Position numbers and translations under genes: made by a program. 64,000 nucleotides of DNA from Pseudomonadota bacterium (GTDB taxonomy: Bacteria; Pseudomonadota; Alphaproteobacteria; Acetobacterales; Acetobacteraceae). The notes beneath the pieces are model-generated. The model did not search any database, had not been told where the DNA came from, and saw only the letters and a list, made by a program, of their open reading frames with translations. Shown in pieces: positions 55,106 to 63,385 of the stretch; the first letter of the stretch is position 1; every line of letters begins with the position of its first letter. Location of the stretch: NCBI GenBank assembly GCA_021809435.1, contig JAKBAD010000004.1, forward strand, positions 62,001 to 126,000, in the 5' to 3' direction.

Positions 55106-57094
55106 TCACCCCTCGCGCGTGTGCAGCTGTGCGGTGAGGGCGGCGATGGCGTGGCCGAGGTCGTCATCGGGTTCTGTTGCGGGGGTGGGCAGGGGGTAGC
55201 GGCGTCTGGCGGCCAGGTGGGCGGCGTAGAGGTTGGCGAGGTTGGTGTAGTGCTGGGCGCGTTGGGGGCTGGCGGGGTGGGGGCTGACGCGTTCGACGGT
55301 CGCGGCGCCGGCGATCAGGCGGAGCTGGCTGAGCAGGGTTTCGGCGCTCTCGAGGCGGGCGCGTTTGCTTTGGCCTTCCAGGCGTTTGCGGCGCAGGGCG
55401 GTTTCGGCGAGCGAGCTTTTCAGCCCGGCCGCGCGGCGGGCGGCCTCGGTGGTTTCGTCGGGGCTGTTGGCGCCGAGCACCAGGCTGGCGAAGCTGAGAT
55501 TGGCGTGCACGGCCTCGGCGAGCAGCTGCTCGAACTGGCTGGTTTGGGGTTCGGGCCAGAGCAGGGCGGTGGCGCCCAGCCCGATGAGCGCGCCCAGCAC
55601 ATTATTGAGCGCACGGGCGATGGGAATGCCCTCTTGCGGCTGGAACAGGCTGATGACGAGCACGAAGAGCGGCGTGAGAAACAGCACAAATAGCGTGTAA
55701 TTGACCGATTTCAGCCCGATGGTGAGGGTGGCGAGCGGGATGATGAGGGCGAACAGCGCCAGCTTGCCGGGGATGAGCCCAAGCAGCAGCGCGGCCAGCA
55801 ACCCGCCGCCGACCGAGCCCAGAATCCGTTCGAGCGTGCGCGGCCAGGTGGCTTCGGTGGCGGGCTGCATGACCATGACGGTGGCCATGGTCGCCCAGTA
55901 GGAAAATGACAGCCCGAGCCAGACCGAAACCCCATAGGTGAGCAGCACCCCGGCGCTCAGGCGCGCGGCATGGCGCAGCACGGGGCCGGGGCGGTGCAGG
56001 CGCGGGCGGGTGGCGCGGGGCGCGGGGCTGAGCTGGGGCGGCGGCGGCGCGCCAAGGCCGGCCAGGCTTTGGGCGGCCAGGCGCAGGGCGGGGCCGAGCG
56101 GCGGGCTCAGCTGGCTGGCATCGCGCGCCAGGGCCTCGGCGGTCTGGCCGGGGGTGGCGTGTTCGGGGTGGCGGGTGGCGTGCGCGGCCTGAATGAGCGC
56201 GCGGTGCAGATGCCAGAGCGGGCGCTTGGCTTGGGGCGCGCGCTCGGGGTGGGTGGCCAGCTCATGCCCGGCGGCGATGAGGGCGGCGAACACGCGCTCG
56301 GCGGCGTCGAGCTTGGCGGCATAAAGCGGGCGGTTGGTTTCCAGCTGGTCAACCAGCGCCTGGGCGCGGGCCATGGCCAGGCGCAGCGCGCGGCGGTGGG
56401 TGGCGTTGGCCTGCATCCAGGGCGCGGGGCTGGCGCCTTCGCGGGTCAGCAAGGCGTGAAATTCGCCTGTCATGTCGGCCAGGCGCTGAAACAGCGAGGC
56501 GGTGGCCCGGCGCGCGGGCACATAAGCCGGCACCGGCCAGAGAAACAGGCAAAACAGCATGGCCCAGGCCCCGCCCATGGCAAAGGCGGCAGCGAGCAGC
56601 AGGGCCTGATGGGGCGTGCACGGATATTCCACCCCCACCACCGCCACCACGCTCACCAATATGCCCGGCAAGGTGGCGCTGGCGCCCAGCGCGCGCGTGA
56701 GATTGGCCAAAAACAAGCAGGCGGCGATGGCGCCAGCGCCATAAACCGGCCCGTGCGCGCCCGCCAGCGTGACAATGGGCAACACCGCCACGCCGCCCAG
56801 TACAAACCCGCCAATGGCGCGCTGGCGCACGGGGGGCGCGCCGCCGGGGTCGGCCAGGCAGGCCCAGAAGGCGGCAAAGGCCGCCCAGGCCAGGGTGTTG
56901 TCGTGGGTAATGTAGGCCAGCGCGACCATCACACTCACCGCCACGGCGGCGCGCAACCCTTCCGAGAAGCCCCATTGCTCGGGCGTAAGCCCGAAAGCGT
57001 GAGATTCGAGCGCCCGCGCCAGCCGGTAGGGCAGGGTTTTCACGCCCCGCCGGGCCGAACGCCTCAGCCCCTGTCTGGTTCCCAGCCCCATCAT
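55106..57094 (-). CDS. FUSC-family (YccC/AaeB-like) membrane exporter
   Basis: 662 residues with two sets of about five to six membrane helices separated by a soluble region (about 200-365). AVAVSVMVALAYITHDNTLAWAAFAAFWACLADPGG (N-terminal set, near 50-85) and FSYWATMATVMVMQPATEATWPRTLERILGSVGGG (second set, near 405-440) follow the FUSC pattern found in aromatic acid exporters. Substrate unknown. The coding strand is unusually C-rich. Confidence 0.85.
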   Translation of the reverse strand: MMGLGTRQGLRRSARRGVKTLPYRLARALESHAFGLTPEQWGFSEGLRAAVAVSVMVALAYITHDNTLAWAAFAAFWACLADPGGAPPVRQRAIGGFVLGGVAVLPIVTLAGAHGPVYGAGAIAACLFLANLTRALGASATLPGILVSVVAVVGVEYPCTPHQALLLAAAFAMGGAWAMLFCLFLWPVPAYVPARRATASLFQRLADMTGEFHALLTREGASPAPWMQANATHRRALRLAMARAQALVDQLETNRPLYAAKLDAAERVFAALIAAGHELATHPERAPQAKRPLWHLHRALIQAAHATRHPEHATPGQTAEALARDASQLSPPLGPALRLAAQSLAGLGAPPPPQLSPAPRATRPRLHRPGPVLRHAARLSAGVLLTYGVSVWLGLSFSYWATMATVMVMQPATEATWPRTLERILGSVGGGLLAALLLGLIPGKLALFALIIPLATLTIGLKSVNYTLFVLFLTPLFVLVISLFQPQEGIPIARALNNVLGALIGLGATALLWPEPQTSQFEQLLAEAVHANLSFASLVLGANSPDETTEAARRAAGLKSSLAETALRRKRLEGQSKRARLESAETLLSQLRLIAGAATVERVSPHPASPQRAQHYTNLANLYAAHLAARRRYPLPTPATEPDDDLGHAIAALTAQLHTREG

Positions 57095-57436
57095 CTGGCT
57101 CCTTTGCTGAAGCGGTTATTATATGCTGCGGTGCAACACAAAACCAGCGCGCGCCCCGCACGCCGGCGATGCGCCACCTGACCATCCTACCACGCCAAAT
57201 TGATTTCGATGTTTCCTATAATATCGAAAATATTATTGACGCGGCCTGTGCGCCTGCTTAGTTTCGGTGCCAACACTTCTGAACCAAAGACGACCAGGGA
57301 ATAACCAGGACCCAAGCCGACCAGCGCCGCGCCGTGTGAGCGGCACGCCCGGTCAGCCGCCCCGTGGGGGGCGCGCGGCTATCCGCGCCACCAGCCTAAC
57401 CGCCTTAATCAATAACAACCAGGAGACACCCAAGAC
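57095..57436 (+). promoter_or_regulatory. promoter and leader of the Liv-type ABC operon
   Basis: 342 bases without a gene between divergent units. A TTTCGAT-N12-ATCGAAA dyad lies at 57204-57229, and TTGACG (57236-57241) and TAGTTT (57259-57264) with 17-base spacing form a good promoter candidate. The transcript would have a leader of about 165 bases containing GC hairpins (GCCGCCCC/GGGGGGC-type near 57355-57375) and an AGGAG ribosome site near 57421. Confidence 0.6.
57204..57229. promoter_or_regulatory. candidate regulator-binding dyad
   Basis: Perfect seven-base arms TTTCGAT and ATCGAAA separated by 12 bases, in an AT-rich island just upstream of the -35 box, a usual place for an activator site. 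Confidence 0.5.
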
Positions 57437-58714
57437 ATGTCCAGCCAGACCACCTCGCCCTCGCGCCGCCGCGTTTTGCAGGCCGGTGGCGCCGCCGCCG
57501 CCGCTTCGGTGCTCGCCGCCCCGGCGGTGCGCGCCTCCAGCGCCAACACCATCAAAATCGGCTATGTCGCCCCGGCCTCGGGCCCGCTGGCGCTGTTTTC
57601 GGAATCCGACCCGTTTGTGCTGGCCCAGGCGAAAAAACTGTTCGCCAACGGCATCAAGGTCGGCGGCACCACTTACGCGGTCGAGATCATCTACAAAGAC
57701 ACGCAGTCCGATTCCAACCGCGCCTCCGATGTGGCGTCTGAGCTGATTCTGAACGACAATGTCGACATGCTGGTCGGCGCCTCCACGCCCGCCACCACCG
57801 TGCCGCTGGCCGACCAGGCCGAGCTGAACGGCGTGCCCTGTGTGACCAACGACACGCCCTGGCAGCCCTGGTTCTTCTCGCGCAAGGGCGATCCGACCAA
57901 GGGCTTCCAGTGGACGTATCATTATTTCTGGGGTCTTGAGGACATCATCGCGGTCTATACCTCGATGTGGTCGCAGATCGCGACCAACAAGCTGGTCGGC
58001 GCGCTGTGGCCCAACGATCCAGACGGCAATGCCTGGTCCGATGCCCAGCACGGCTTTCCCCCGGCGCTGGCCCAGAAGGGCTACGGGCTCGACGATCTCG
58101 GCCGCTTCCCGCTGCCGGCCGATAATTTCACCAGCTTCATCACCGACTTCAAGAACAAGGGCGCCGAGATCGTCACCGGCGTCATCCCGCCGCCCGACTT
58201 CGCCAATTTCTGGAACCAGTCCGGCCAGCAGGGCTACAAGCCGAAAATCGTCACCGTCGCCAAGGCGACCGAATTCCCCGAGGCGATCGCCGGCTTTGGC
58301 GGGCGCGCGGCGGGGCTTTCGGTCGATACCTGGTGGCACCCGACCTTCCCGTTCCACTCCAGCCTCACCGGCCAGAGCTGCGCCGAGATCGCCCAGGCCT
58401 ATCACGCGTTCTCGGGCAAAACCTGGACCATGCCGCTCGGCTATCGCTACTCGCTGATCGAGATGATCAAGGACGTGTTCAGCCGCGCGGCCTCCACCGA
58501 CCCCAACGACGTGGTCGCCGCCATCCGCGCGACCAACCTCAACTCGGTCGTCGGCACCATCAATTTCAACAAGGGGCCGGTGCCCAACGTCTCCAAGACC
58601 CCCCTGGCCGGCGGTCAGTGGAAGCAGGGCGCTGGTGGTGTCGAACTGGTGGTGATCGAGAATTCGCTCGAGCCCTCCATCCCGGTCGGCGGCAAGCTGG
58701 CGCCGATCGCCTGA
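57437..58714 (+). CDS. Liv-type ABC transporter substrate-binding protein (Tat-exported)
   Basis: 425-residue periplasmic protein of the leucine-binding (Peripla_BP_6) family. Twin-arginine signal SRRRVLQAGGAAAAASVLAA, cleavage near AVRAS-S. IKIGYVAPASGPLALFSESD opens the mature part. An aromatic-rich pocket (NDTPWQPWFFSRKG, WTYHYFWGLEDI) suggests a ligand other than leucine, such as an amide, urea or aromatic compound, but this cannot be settled. First gene of five. Confidence 0.9.
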   Translation: MSSQTTSPSRRRVLQAGGAAAAASVLAAPAVRASSANTIKIGYVAPASGPLALFSESDPFVLAQAKKLFANGIKVGGTTYAVEIIYKDTQSDSNRASDVASELILNDNVDMLVGASTPATTVPLADQAELNGVPCVTNDTPWQPWFFSRKGDPTKGFQWTYHYFWGLEDIIAVYTSMWSQIATNKLVGALWPNDPDGNAWSDAQHGFPPALAQKGYGLDDLGRFPLPADNFTSFITDFKNKGAEIVTGVIPPPDFANFWNQSGQQGYKPKIVTVAKATEFPEAIAGFGGRAAGLSVDTWWHPTFPFHSSLTGQSCAEIAQAYHAFSGKTWTMPLGYRYSLIEMIKDVFSRAASTDPNDVVAAIRATNLNSVVGTINFNKGPVPNVSKTPLAGGQWKQGAGGVELVVIENSLEPSIPVGGKLAPIA

Positions 58715-58715
58715 C

Positions 58716-59441
58716 ATGACGGCGCTGCTGGCGATTGATGGCGTCTCCAAATCCTTCGGGGCGCTGCGTGTCATCAATGACCTGACCCTCTCTTTGCAAC
58801 CGGGAGAGGCGTTGGGCATCATTGGCCCCAATGGCGCGGGCAAGACGACCATGTTCAACCTGATCTCGGGCAATGTCACGCCGGGGCAGGGCACCGTGCA
58901 CTTCAAGGGGCAGAACATCTCCCATTGGTCGCCGGCACAACGCTGCCGCGCCGGGATCGGGCGGACCTACCAGATCCCCCATCCTTTCGGCGGCATGACC
59001 GTTTATGAAAACCTGCTTGTGGGGGCGATTTATGGCGCCCACCATGCCGAGCGCGCGGCCGGCCGCCTGGCCATGAACCTGCTCGACCTCACCGGCCTGG
59101 CGCCCAAGGCCGACAAGCTGGCCGGCGGCCTGCCGCTGCTCGACCGCAAACGCCTGGAACTCGCCCGCGCGCTGGCCACCGAGCCCAAGCTGTTGCTGCT
59201 CGACGAGATCGGCGGCGGCCTGACCGAGCATGAGGTGCACGAGCTGATCGGCATCATCAAAACCATCCGCGCCCAGGGCACGGCGATCATCTGGATCGAG
59301 CATGTGGTGCATGCGCTCATGGCCGTGGTTGACCGGCTGGCGGTGATCAATTTCGGCGTGCTGCTGGCCGAGGGCGAGCCGGCCGCGGTGATGGCCGCGC
59401 CCGAGGTGCAGGCCGTTTATCTGGGGGTTGAGGCCGCATGA
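58716..59441 (+). CDS. LivG-like ABC ATP-binding protein
   Basis: 241 residues. Walker A GPNGAGKTTMF near residue 38; signature region is degenerate (LAGGLPLLDRKRLELARAL instead of LSxGQ); Walker B LLLLDEIGGGL has Ile in place of Pro; the switch His is in WIEHVVHALM. LivG proteins often have relaxed signatures, and DEI-type variants occur in some alphaproteobacterial importers, so activity is still expected. Overlaps the livF-like gene by 4 bases. Confidence 0.9.
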   Translation: MTALLAIDGVSKSFGALRVINDLTLSLQPGEALGIIGPNGAGKTTMFNLISGNVTPGQGTVHFKGQNISHWSPAQRCRAGIGRTYQIPHPFGGMTVYENLLVGAIYGAHHAERAAGRLAMNLLDLTGLAPKADKLAGGLPLLDRKRLELARALATEPKLLLLDEIGGGLTEHEVHELIGIIKTIRAQGTAIIWIEHVVHALMAVVDRLAVINFGVLLAEGEPAAVMAAPEVQAVYLGVEAA

Positions 59442-60136
59442 GCCTGTTGCATACCGATCATCTGCAAGCCTTTTACGGCGATTTCCAGGCGCTTTACGGC
59501 ATCACCCTCACCGTCGAGGAAGGCGAGACCGTGGCGCTGATCGGCGCCAATGGCGCGGGCAAATCCACCTTCCTCAAGGCCCTCACCGGCCTGGTCAAGC
59601 ATGGCGGCGGGGCGGTGCATTTTGCCGGCGAGAGCATCGGCCGCCTGCAGGCCCACCAGATTCTGGCCCGCGGCATCGCCCTGGTGCCCGAGGGAAGGCG
59701 GCTGTTTCCTTCGCTCAGCGTCGAGGAAAACCTGCTCATGGGCGGCTATGCCAAACGCCCGGGACCATGGACGGTCAAGCGCGTCTATGCGCTGTTTCCC
59801 GCCCTCGAGCCTCACGCCAAGCGGCCCGGCACCGCGCTCTCGGGCGGCCAGCAGCAGATGGTGGCCATCGGCCGCGCGCTGATGTCCAACCCCCGGCTGC
59901 TGCTGTGCGATGAGCTTTCCCTCGGCCTCGCCCCCATCATCATCCGCGACATCTACGCCGCCCTGCCCGCCATTAAACAAGAGGGCACGTCGGTCATGGT
60001 GGTCGAGCAAGACACCTCCCAGGCGCTCAAAGTCTCCGACCGCGTCTATTGCTTTCAGGAAGGGCGGGTCTCGCTCACCGGCCGCCCGGCCGACCTCACG
60101 CGCGCGCAGATCGCGCAGGCCTATTTCGGAGTGTAA
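59438..60136 (+). CDS. LivF-like ABC ATP-binding protein
   Basis: 232 residues. Walker A GANGAGKSTFLKAL, signature ALSGGQQQMVAIGRAL (regular), Walker B LLLCDELSLGLAP, switch region VVEQDTSQAL. The GRRLFPSLSVEENL segment is typical of LivF. It has a regular signature while its LivG partner does not, giving an asymmetric pair. Confidence 0.92.
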   Translation: MSLLHTDHLQAFYGDFQALYGITLTVEEGETVALIGANGAGKSTFLKALTGLVKHGGGAVHFAGESIGRLQAHQILARGIALVPEGRRLFPSLSVEENLLMGGYAKRPGPWTVKRVYALFPALEPHAKRPGTALSGGQQQMVAIGRALMSNPRLLLCDELSLGLAPIIIRDIYAALPAIKQEGTSVMVVEQDTSQALKVSDRVYCFQEGRVSLTGRPADLTRAQIAQAYFGV

Positions 60137-60138
60137 TC

Positions 60139-61011
60139 ATGGCCGACTGGATCAACACAATCCTGCAGGGGATTCTCACCGGCGGGCTGTATGCCCTGCT
60201 GGCGGCTGGCCTCTCGCTCGCTTTTGGCGTCATGCGCGTCATCAACATCGCCCATGGCGACTTCGCGGTGCTGGCCGGCTTCATCGCCATCGCGCTCAAC
60301 CAATGGCTGGGCCTCACCCCGGTCGAATCCCTCCTCGTCGCCATGCCGCTGATGGCGGCTTTGGGCTATGTGCTGCAGCGCTTCGTGCTCAACCGCGCGC
60401 TCGGCAACGATGTCATGCGCCCGCTGATGATCACGTTCGGCTTCTCGATCATCATCCAGAACCTGCTGCTCCAAGGCTTCTCGGCCGATTCCCGCTCGCT
60501 CTACGCCGGCAGTTTCTCCACCGCCAGCTTCCAGTTCGGCGGCCAGATCGCGGCGGGCTATTTGCCGCTGACCATGATGCTCTCGGCGGTGGTGATTTTG
60601 GCCGGGCTTCAGCAGATTTTCTCGCGCACCATGCTGGGCCGCGCCTTCCGCGCCGCTTCCGATGACCCCGAGATCGTGCGGCTGATGGGCGTGGATAACC
60701 GCCATGTCTATGGCATCGCCATGGGTCTGGCGCTGGCCATGGTGGCGGTGGCGGGCGTGTTTCTGGTCATGCAAACCACCGTCGCCCCCACCGATGGCCC
60801 GGTGCATCTGCTCTACGCCTTCGAATCGGTCATCATCGGCGGTCTGGGCTCGCTGTGGGGCACGCTGCTGGGCGGTGTCATCCTGGGTGTCGCCCAGGCG
60901 CTGGGCGATAAATTCGACCCCGGCATCGGCACGCTGGTCGGCCATCTCACCTTCCTGTTCGTGCTCGCCGTCAAGCCCAACGGCCTGTTCCCCAAGACCA
61001 AGGACCGCTAA
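60139..61011 (+). CDS. LivH-like ABC permease
   Basis: 290 residues with about eight membrane helices; ILQGILTGGLYALLAAGLSLAFGVMRVINIAHG opens as in LivH and GRAFRAASDDPEIVRLMGVD is the EAA-like coupling segment. GGAG eight bases before ATG 60139. Confidence 0.92.
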   Translation: MADWINTILQGILTGGLYALLAAGLSLAFGVMRVINIAHGDFAVLAGFIAIALNQWLGLTPVESLLVAMPLMAALGYVLQRFVLNRALGNDVMRPLMITFGFSIIIQNLLLQGFSADSRSLYAGSFSTASFQFGGQIAAGYLPLTMMLSAVVILAGLQQIFSRTMLGRAFRAASDDPEIVRLMGVDNRHVYGIAMGLALAMVAVAGVFLVMQTTVAPTDGPVHLLYAFESVIIGGLGSLWGTLLGGVILGVAQALGDKFDPGIGTLVGHLTFLFVLAVKPNGLFPKTKDR

Positions 61012-61014
61012 CCC

Positions 61015-62010
61015 ATGCGCGCAAAGCTTCTCTCCCCCAAGGCCTTCCAAATTTATGGCCTGGCCCTTCTCGTGGTCCTCATGGTGGTGGCGGCCAGCCA
61101 GCCCTGGTGGGCGCGCCGCTATACCGAGCAATGGACGACCGAATTCCTTTACACATTGGCGCTCGCCCAGGCCTGGAATTTGCTGGCCGGCTATGGCGGG
61201 TTGCTCTCGGTGGGGCAGCAGGCCTTCATTGGCGTCGGCGCCTATATGGTGGTGGCGCTGGGGTTGCTGGCGGGCTGGAATCCGTTCCTCACCATTCCGG
61301 TGGCGGGGCTGGTGTGCGTGGTGCTGGCCATTCCCATGGCGGCGCTGCTGTTCCGGCTCAAGGGCGCCAATTTCGCCGTCGGCACCTGGGTCGCGGCCGA
61401 GGTGCTGCGCCTGCTCGTCTCCAACATCGACGCGGTGAATGGCGGCTCGGGCATTTCCATCACCCCCACCCTCATCGGCATGCCGATCTGGTGGCGCATG
61501 TCCGAAACGCTGTGGATCGCGCTGGCGCTGGGCGTTGGCGGCATGGCCATGGTCTATGGGTTGCTGCGCACGCGCCTGGGCCTGGCGCTCACGGCGGTGC
61601 GCGACTCAGAACCCGCCGCCGCCTCGCTGGGCGTGTCGGTCTCGCGCATGAAATGGGCGGTGTATCTGGTGGCGGCGCTGTGGGCGGGCATGACCGGCGC
61701 GCTCATCTTCATCACCAAGCTGCGTGTCGCGCCCGATGCCGCCTTCTCCATCGACTGGATGACCACCACCTTCTTCGTCACGGTCATTGGCGGCATCGGC
61801 ACCGTCGAAGGGCCGCTGATCGGCACGGCGGTGTTCTTCGCGCTGCGCGCCCTGCTGGCCGATTATGGCTCGTGGTATCTCATCGCGCTCGGTCTGGTGG
61901 CCATCATCTTCATGCTGTTCATCCCCCAGGGCATCGCGGGGGTGCTGAAGACACTCACCGGCTCCAACCTCTTCCCCACCCAGCGCCACGCGCCCAAGGT
62001 GGCGAGCTGA
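61015..62010 (+). CDS. LivM-like ABC permease
   Basis: 331 residues with about nine membrane helices. AWNLLAGYGGLLSVGQQAFIGVGAYMV and GLALTAVRDSEPAAASLGVSVSRMKWAVYLVAAL (coupling segment) are LivM features. Last gene of the importer operon, three bases after the livH-like gene. Confidence 0.92.
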   Translation: MRAKLLSPKAFQIYGLALLVVLMVVAASQPWWARRYTEQWTTEFLYTLALAQAWNLLAGYGGLLSVGQQAFIGVGAYMVVALGLLAGWNPFLTIPVAGLVCVVLAIPMAALLFRLKGANFAVGTWVAAEVLRLLVSNIDAVNGGSGISITPTLIGMPIWWRMSETLWIALALGVGGMAMVYGLLRTRLGLALTAVRDSEPAAASLGVSVSRMKWAVYLVAALWAGMTGALIFITKLRVAPDAAFSIDWMTTTFFVTVIGGIGTVEGPLIGTAVFFALRALLADYGSWYLIALGLVAIIFMLFIPQGIAGVLKTLTGSNLFPTQRHAPKVAS

Positions 62011-62024
62011 AAGCTCATGGCGGC

Positions 62025-62050
62025 GCCTGATGGCGTGCGATGACATCAGA
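62025..62050 (+). repeat. 26-base repeat flanking the chemoreceptor gene, left copy
   Basis: Inverted with respect to 63360-63385; 25 of 26 bases agree. Contains most of the 17-base motif also found at 49977. The pair encloses the chemoreceptor gene (1361 bases end to end). Confidence 0.75.
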
Positions 62051-62068
62051 TCTAAAACACATAATGGC

Positions 62069-62091
62069 GCATTCAGCTAAACGCTGAATGC
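62069..62091 (-). terminator. hairpin at the chemoreceptor 3' end
   Basis: Perfect nine-pair stem GCATTCAGC/GCTGAATGC with a five-base loop, overlapping the stop codon. On the minus strand it is followed, after a spacer, by TGTTTTAG; terminator strength is uncertain. Confidence 0.45.
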
Positions 62092-63260
62092 TCCAGCGCC
62101 GTGGTCAGATTAAAGCGCAGCAGCAGCCCCCAGGGCTGGCTGGGCGCGCCCAGCGCCAGCGGGTGCAGCACCGCCACCTCGCCATCGGCGGCGAGGGCCT
62201 GAAACGCCTCGCCCGCGCCCAGCGCGCGCAGCAGGGCGGGGGGCAGGTCGCTGGCCGGCTGGCCGATGCGCGCGGGCTCCTCATGGGTGGCATAGCGCCC
62301 GCCATGCGAGAGCAGGCATAAGCTCCCCGTGCCCATGGGCTTGGCCGCCGCCAGCTGGGCCTGTAACTGCGCCAGCCCGAAATCAGCCCCCAGCACGCCC
62401 GCGAACCGGCCCTTGAACAGCACCGGCAGCATGAACGAGGTGATTTTCATCATCACCCCGCCCACCTCGTAATCATAGGGTTCGATCATCACCGCGCTTC
62501 CGGCCCGGCGCGGCAGCTCATAATACTCATTCTGCCCCGGCACATCGTAGCCCACCAGTGGCTCAAGCGAGAGCCGCCCCGAGCCGCGATGCCAGTATGA
62601 CAGAAACCGCCCCGTGGCATCGCTGCCCTCCTGGTGGGCATACTCGGCGTCGCGCCCGTCAAACGCGCCCGGCTCCATGCCGCAGGAGAGCGCCAGCAGC
62701 CCCGGATTACCCTCCAGATAGCGCGCCATGATGGCGTTGAACCGCGCGCGCGTCAGCGCATCGGGCTGGGCCTTGAGCGCCTGGAGGGTAAATTCCAGCC
62801 CGTTCAGCGTGGTGCCGATCTGGTTGAACCAGGCCAGCACGCGCGCGGCCTCCAGCCCGGTCAGCCGCACGGCGCGCTGCATCACGCCGTCGCTTTCCTC
62901 GCTTTCCACCCCTTGCACGGCGCGCTTAATCTCGGCCTTGATCTGGGGCAGCATGTCATTGATGGTCGAGGTGGCGGCCGATGTCCGTTCCGCCAGATTG
63001 CGCACCTCCGAGGCCACCACCGAAAATCCCCGCCCCGCATCGCCCGCGCGCGCGGCCTCGATGGTGGCGTTGAACGACAGCAGCTTGGTGTGGCGCGCCA
63101 CGCCGTTGATCATCTCGGCAATCTCGGCGATCTCCTGAAAGCGCCGCTCCAGCCCCGTGACCATGGATTTCACGCGCGCCATGGTGCCCCCCGCGCCGGC
63201 CGTCTCAGTGCCGGGCGCGCCGGCTCGGGCGCGGGTGAGCTCAGCCAATCCCTGATACAA
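62073..63260 (-). CDS. soluble chemoreceptor with C-terminal Cache-like domain
   Basis: 395 residues without membrane helices. The methyl-accepting signalling hairpin comes first: tip region INGVARHTKLLSFNATIEAARAGDAGRGFSVVASEVRNLAERTSAAT (residues about 50-98, CheA/CheW contact). A C-terminal region of about 230 residues contains YWHRGSGRLSLEPLVGYDVPGQNEYYELPRR and MMKITSFMLPVLFKGRFAGVLGADFGL, the pattern of a dCache_1 ligand-binding domain, normally extracytoplasmic. TTG 63260 is preceded by GAGGAG at good spacing. Signal unknown. Confidence 0.85.
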   Translation of the reverse strand: MYQGLAELTRARAGAPGTETAGAGGTMARVKSMVTGLERRFQEIAEIAEMINGVARHTKLLSFNATIEAARAGDAGRGFSVVASEVRNLAERTSAATSTINDMLPQIKAEIKRAVQGVESEESDGVMQRAVRLTGLEAARVLAWFNQIGTTLNGLEFTLQALKAQPDALTRARFNAIMARYLEGNPGLLALSCGMEPGAFDGRDAEYAHQEGSDATGRFLSYWHRGSGRLSLEPLVGYDVPGQNEYYELPRRAGSAVMIEPYDYEVGGVMMKITSFMLPVLFKGRFAGVLGADFGLAQLQAQLAAAKPMGTGSLCLLSHGGRYATHEEPARIGQPASDLPPALLRALGAGEAFQALAADGEVAVLHPLALGAPSQPWGLLLRFNLTTALEHSAFS

Positions 63261-63359
63261 GCCTAACTCCTCAGACGGTCATCGCCTGTCTCATTCTGGC
63301 CCGCGCCGGTTTCAATTTCGCTAACGCCCGGCGCCGATTCCGCGTGCCGGGCGTGGCAC

Positions 63360-63385
63360 TCTGAGGTCATCGCACGCCATCAGGC
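63360..63385 (-). repeat. 26-base repeat flanking the chemoreceptor gene, right copy
   Basis: Inverted copy of 62025-62050 with one difference. Ends directly at the 3' end of the aldo/keto reductase gene. Confidence 0.75.
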
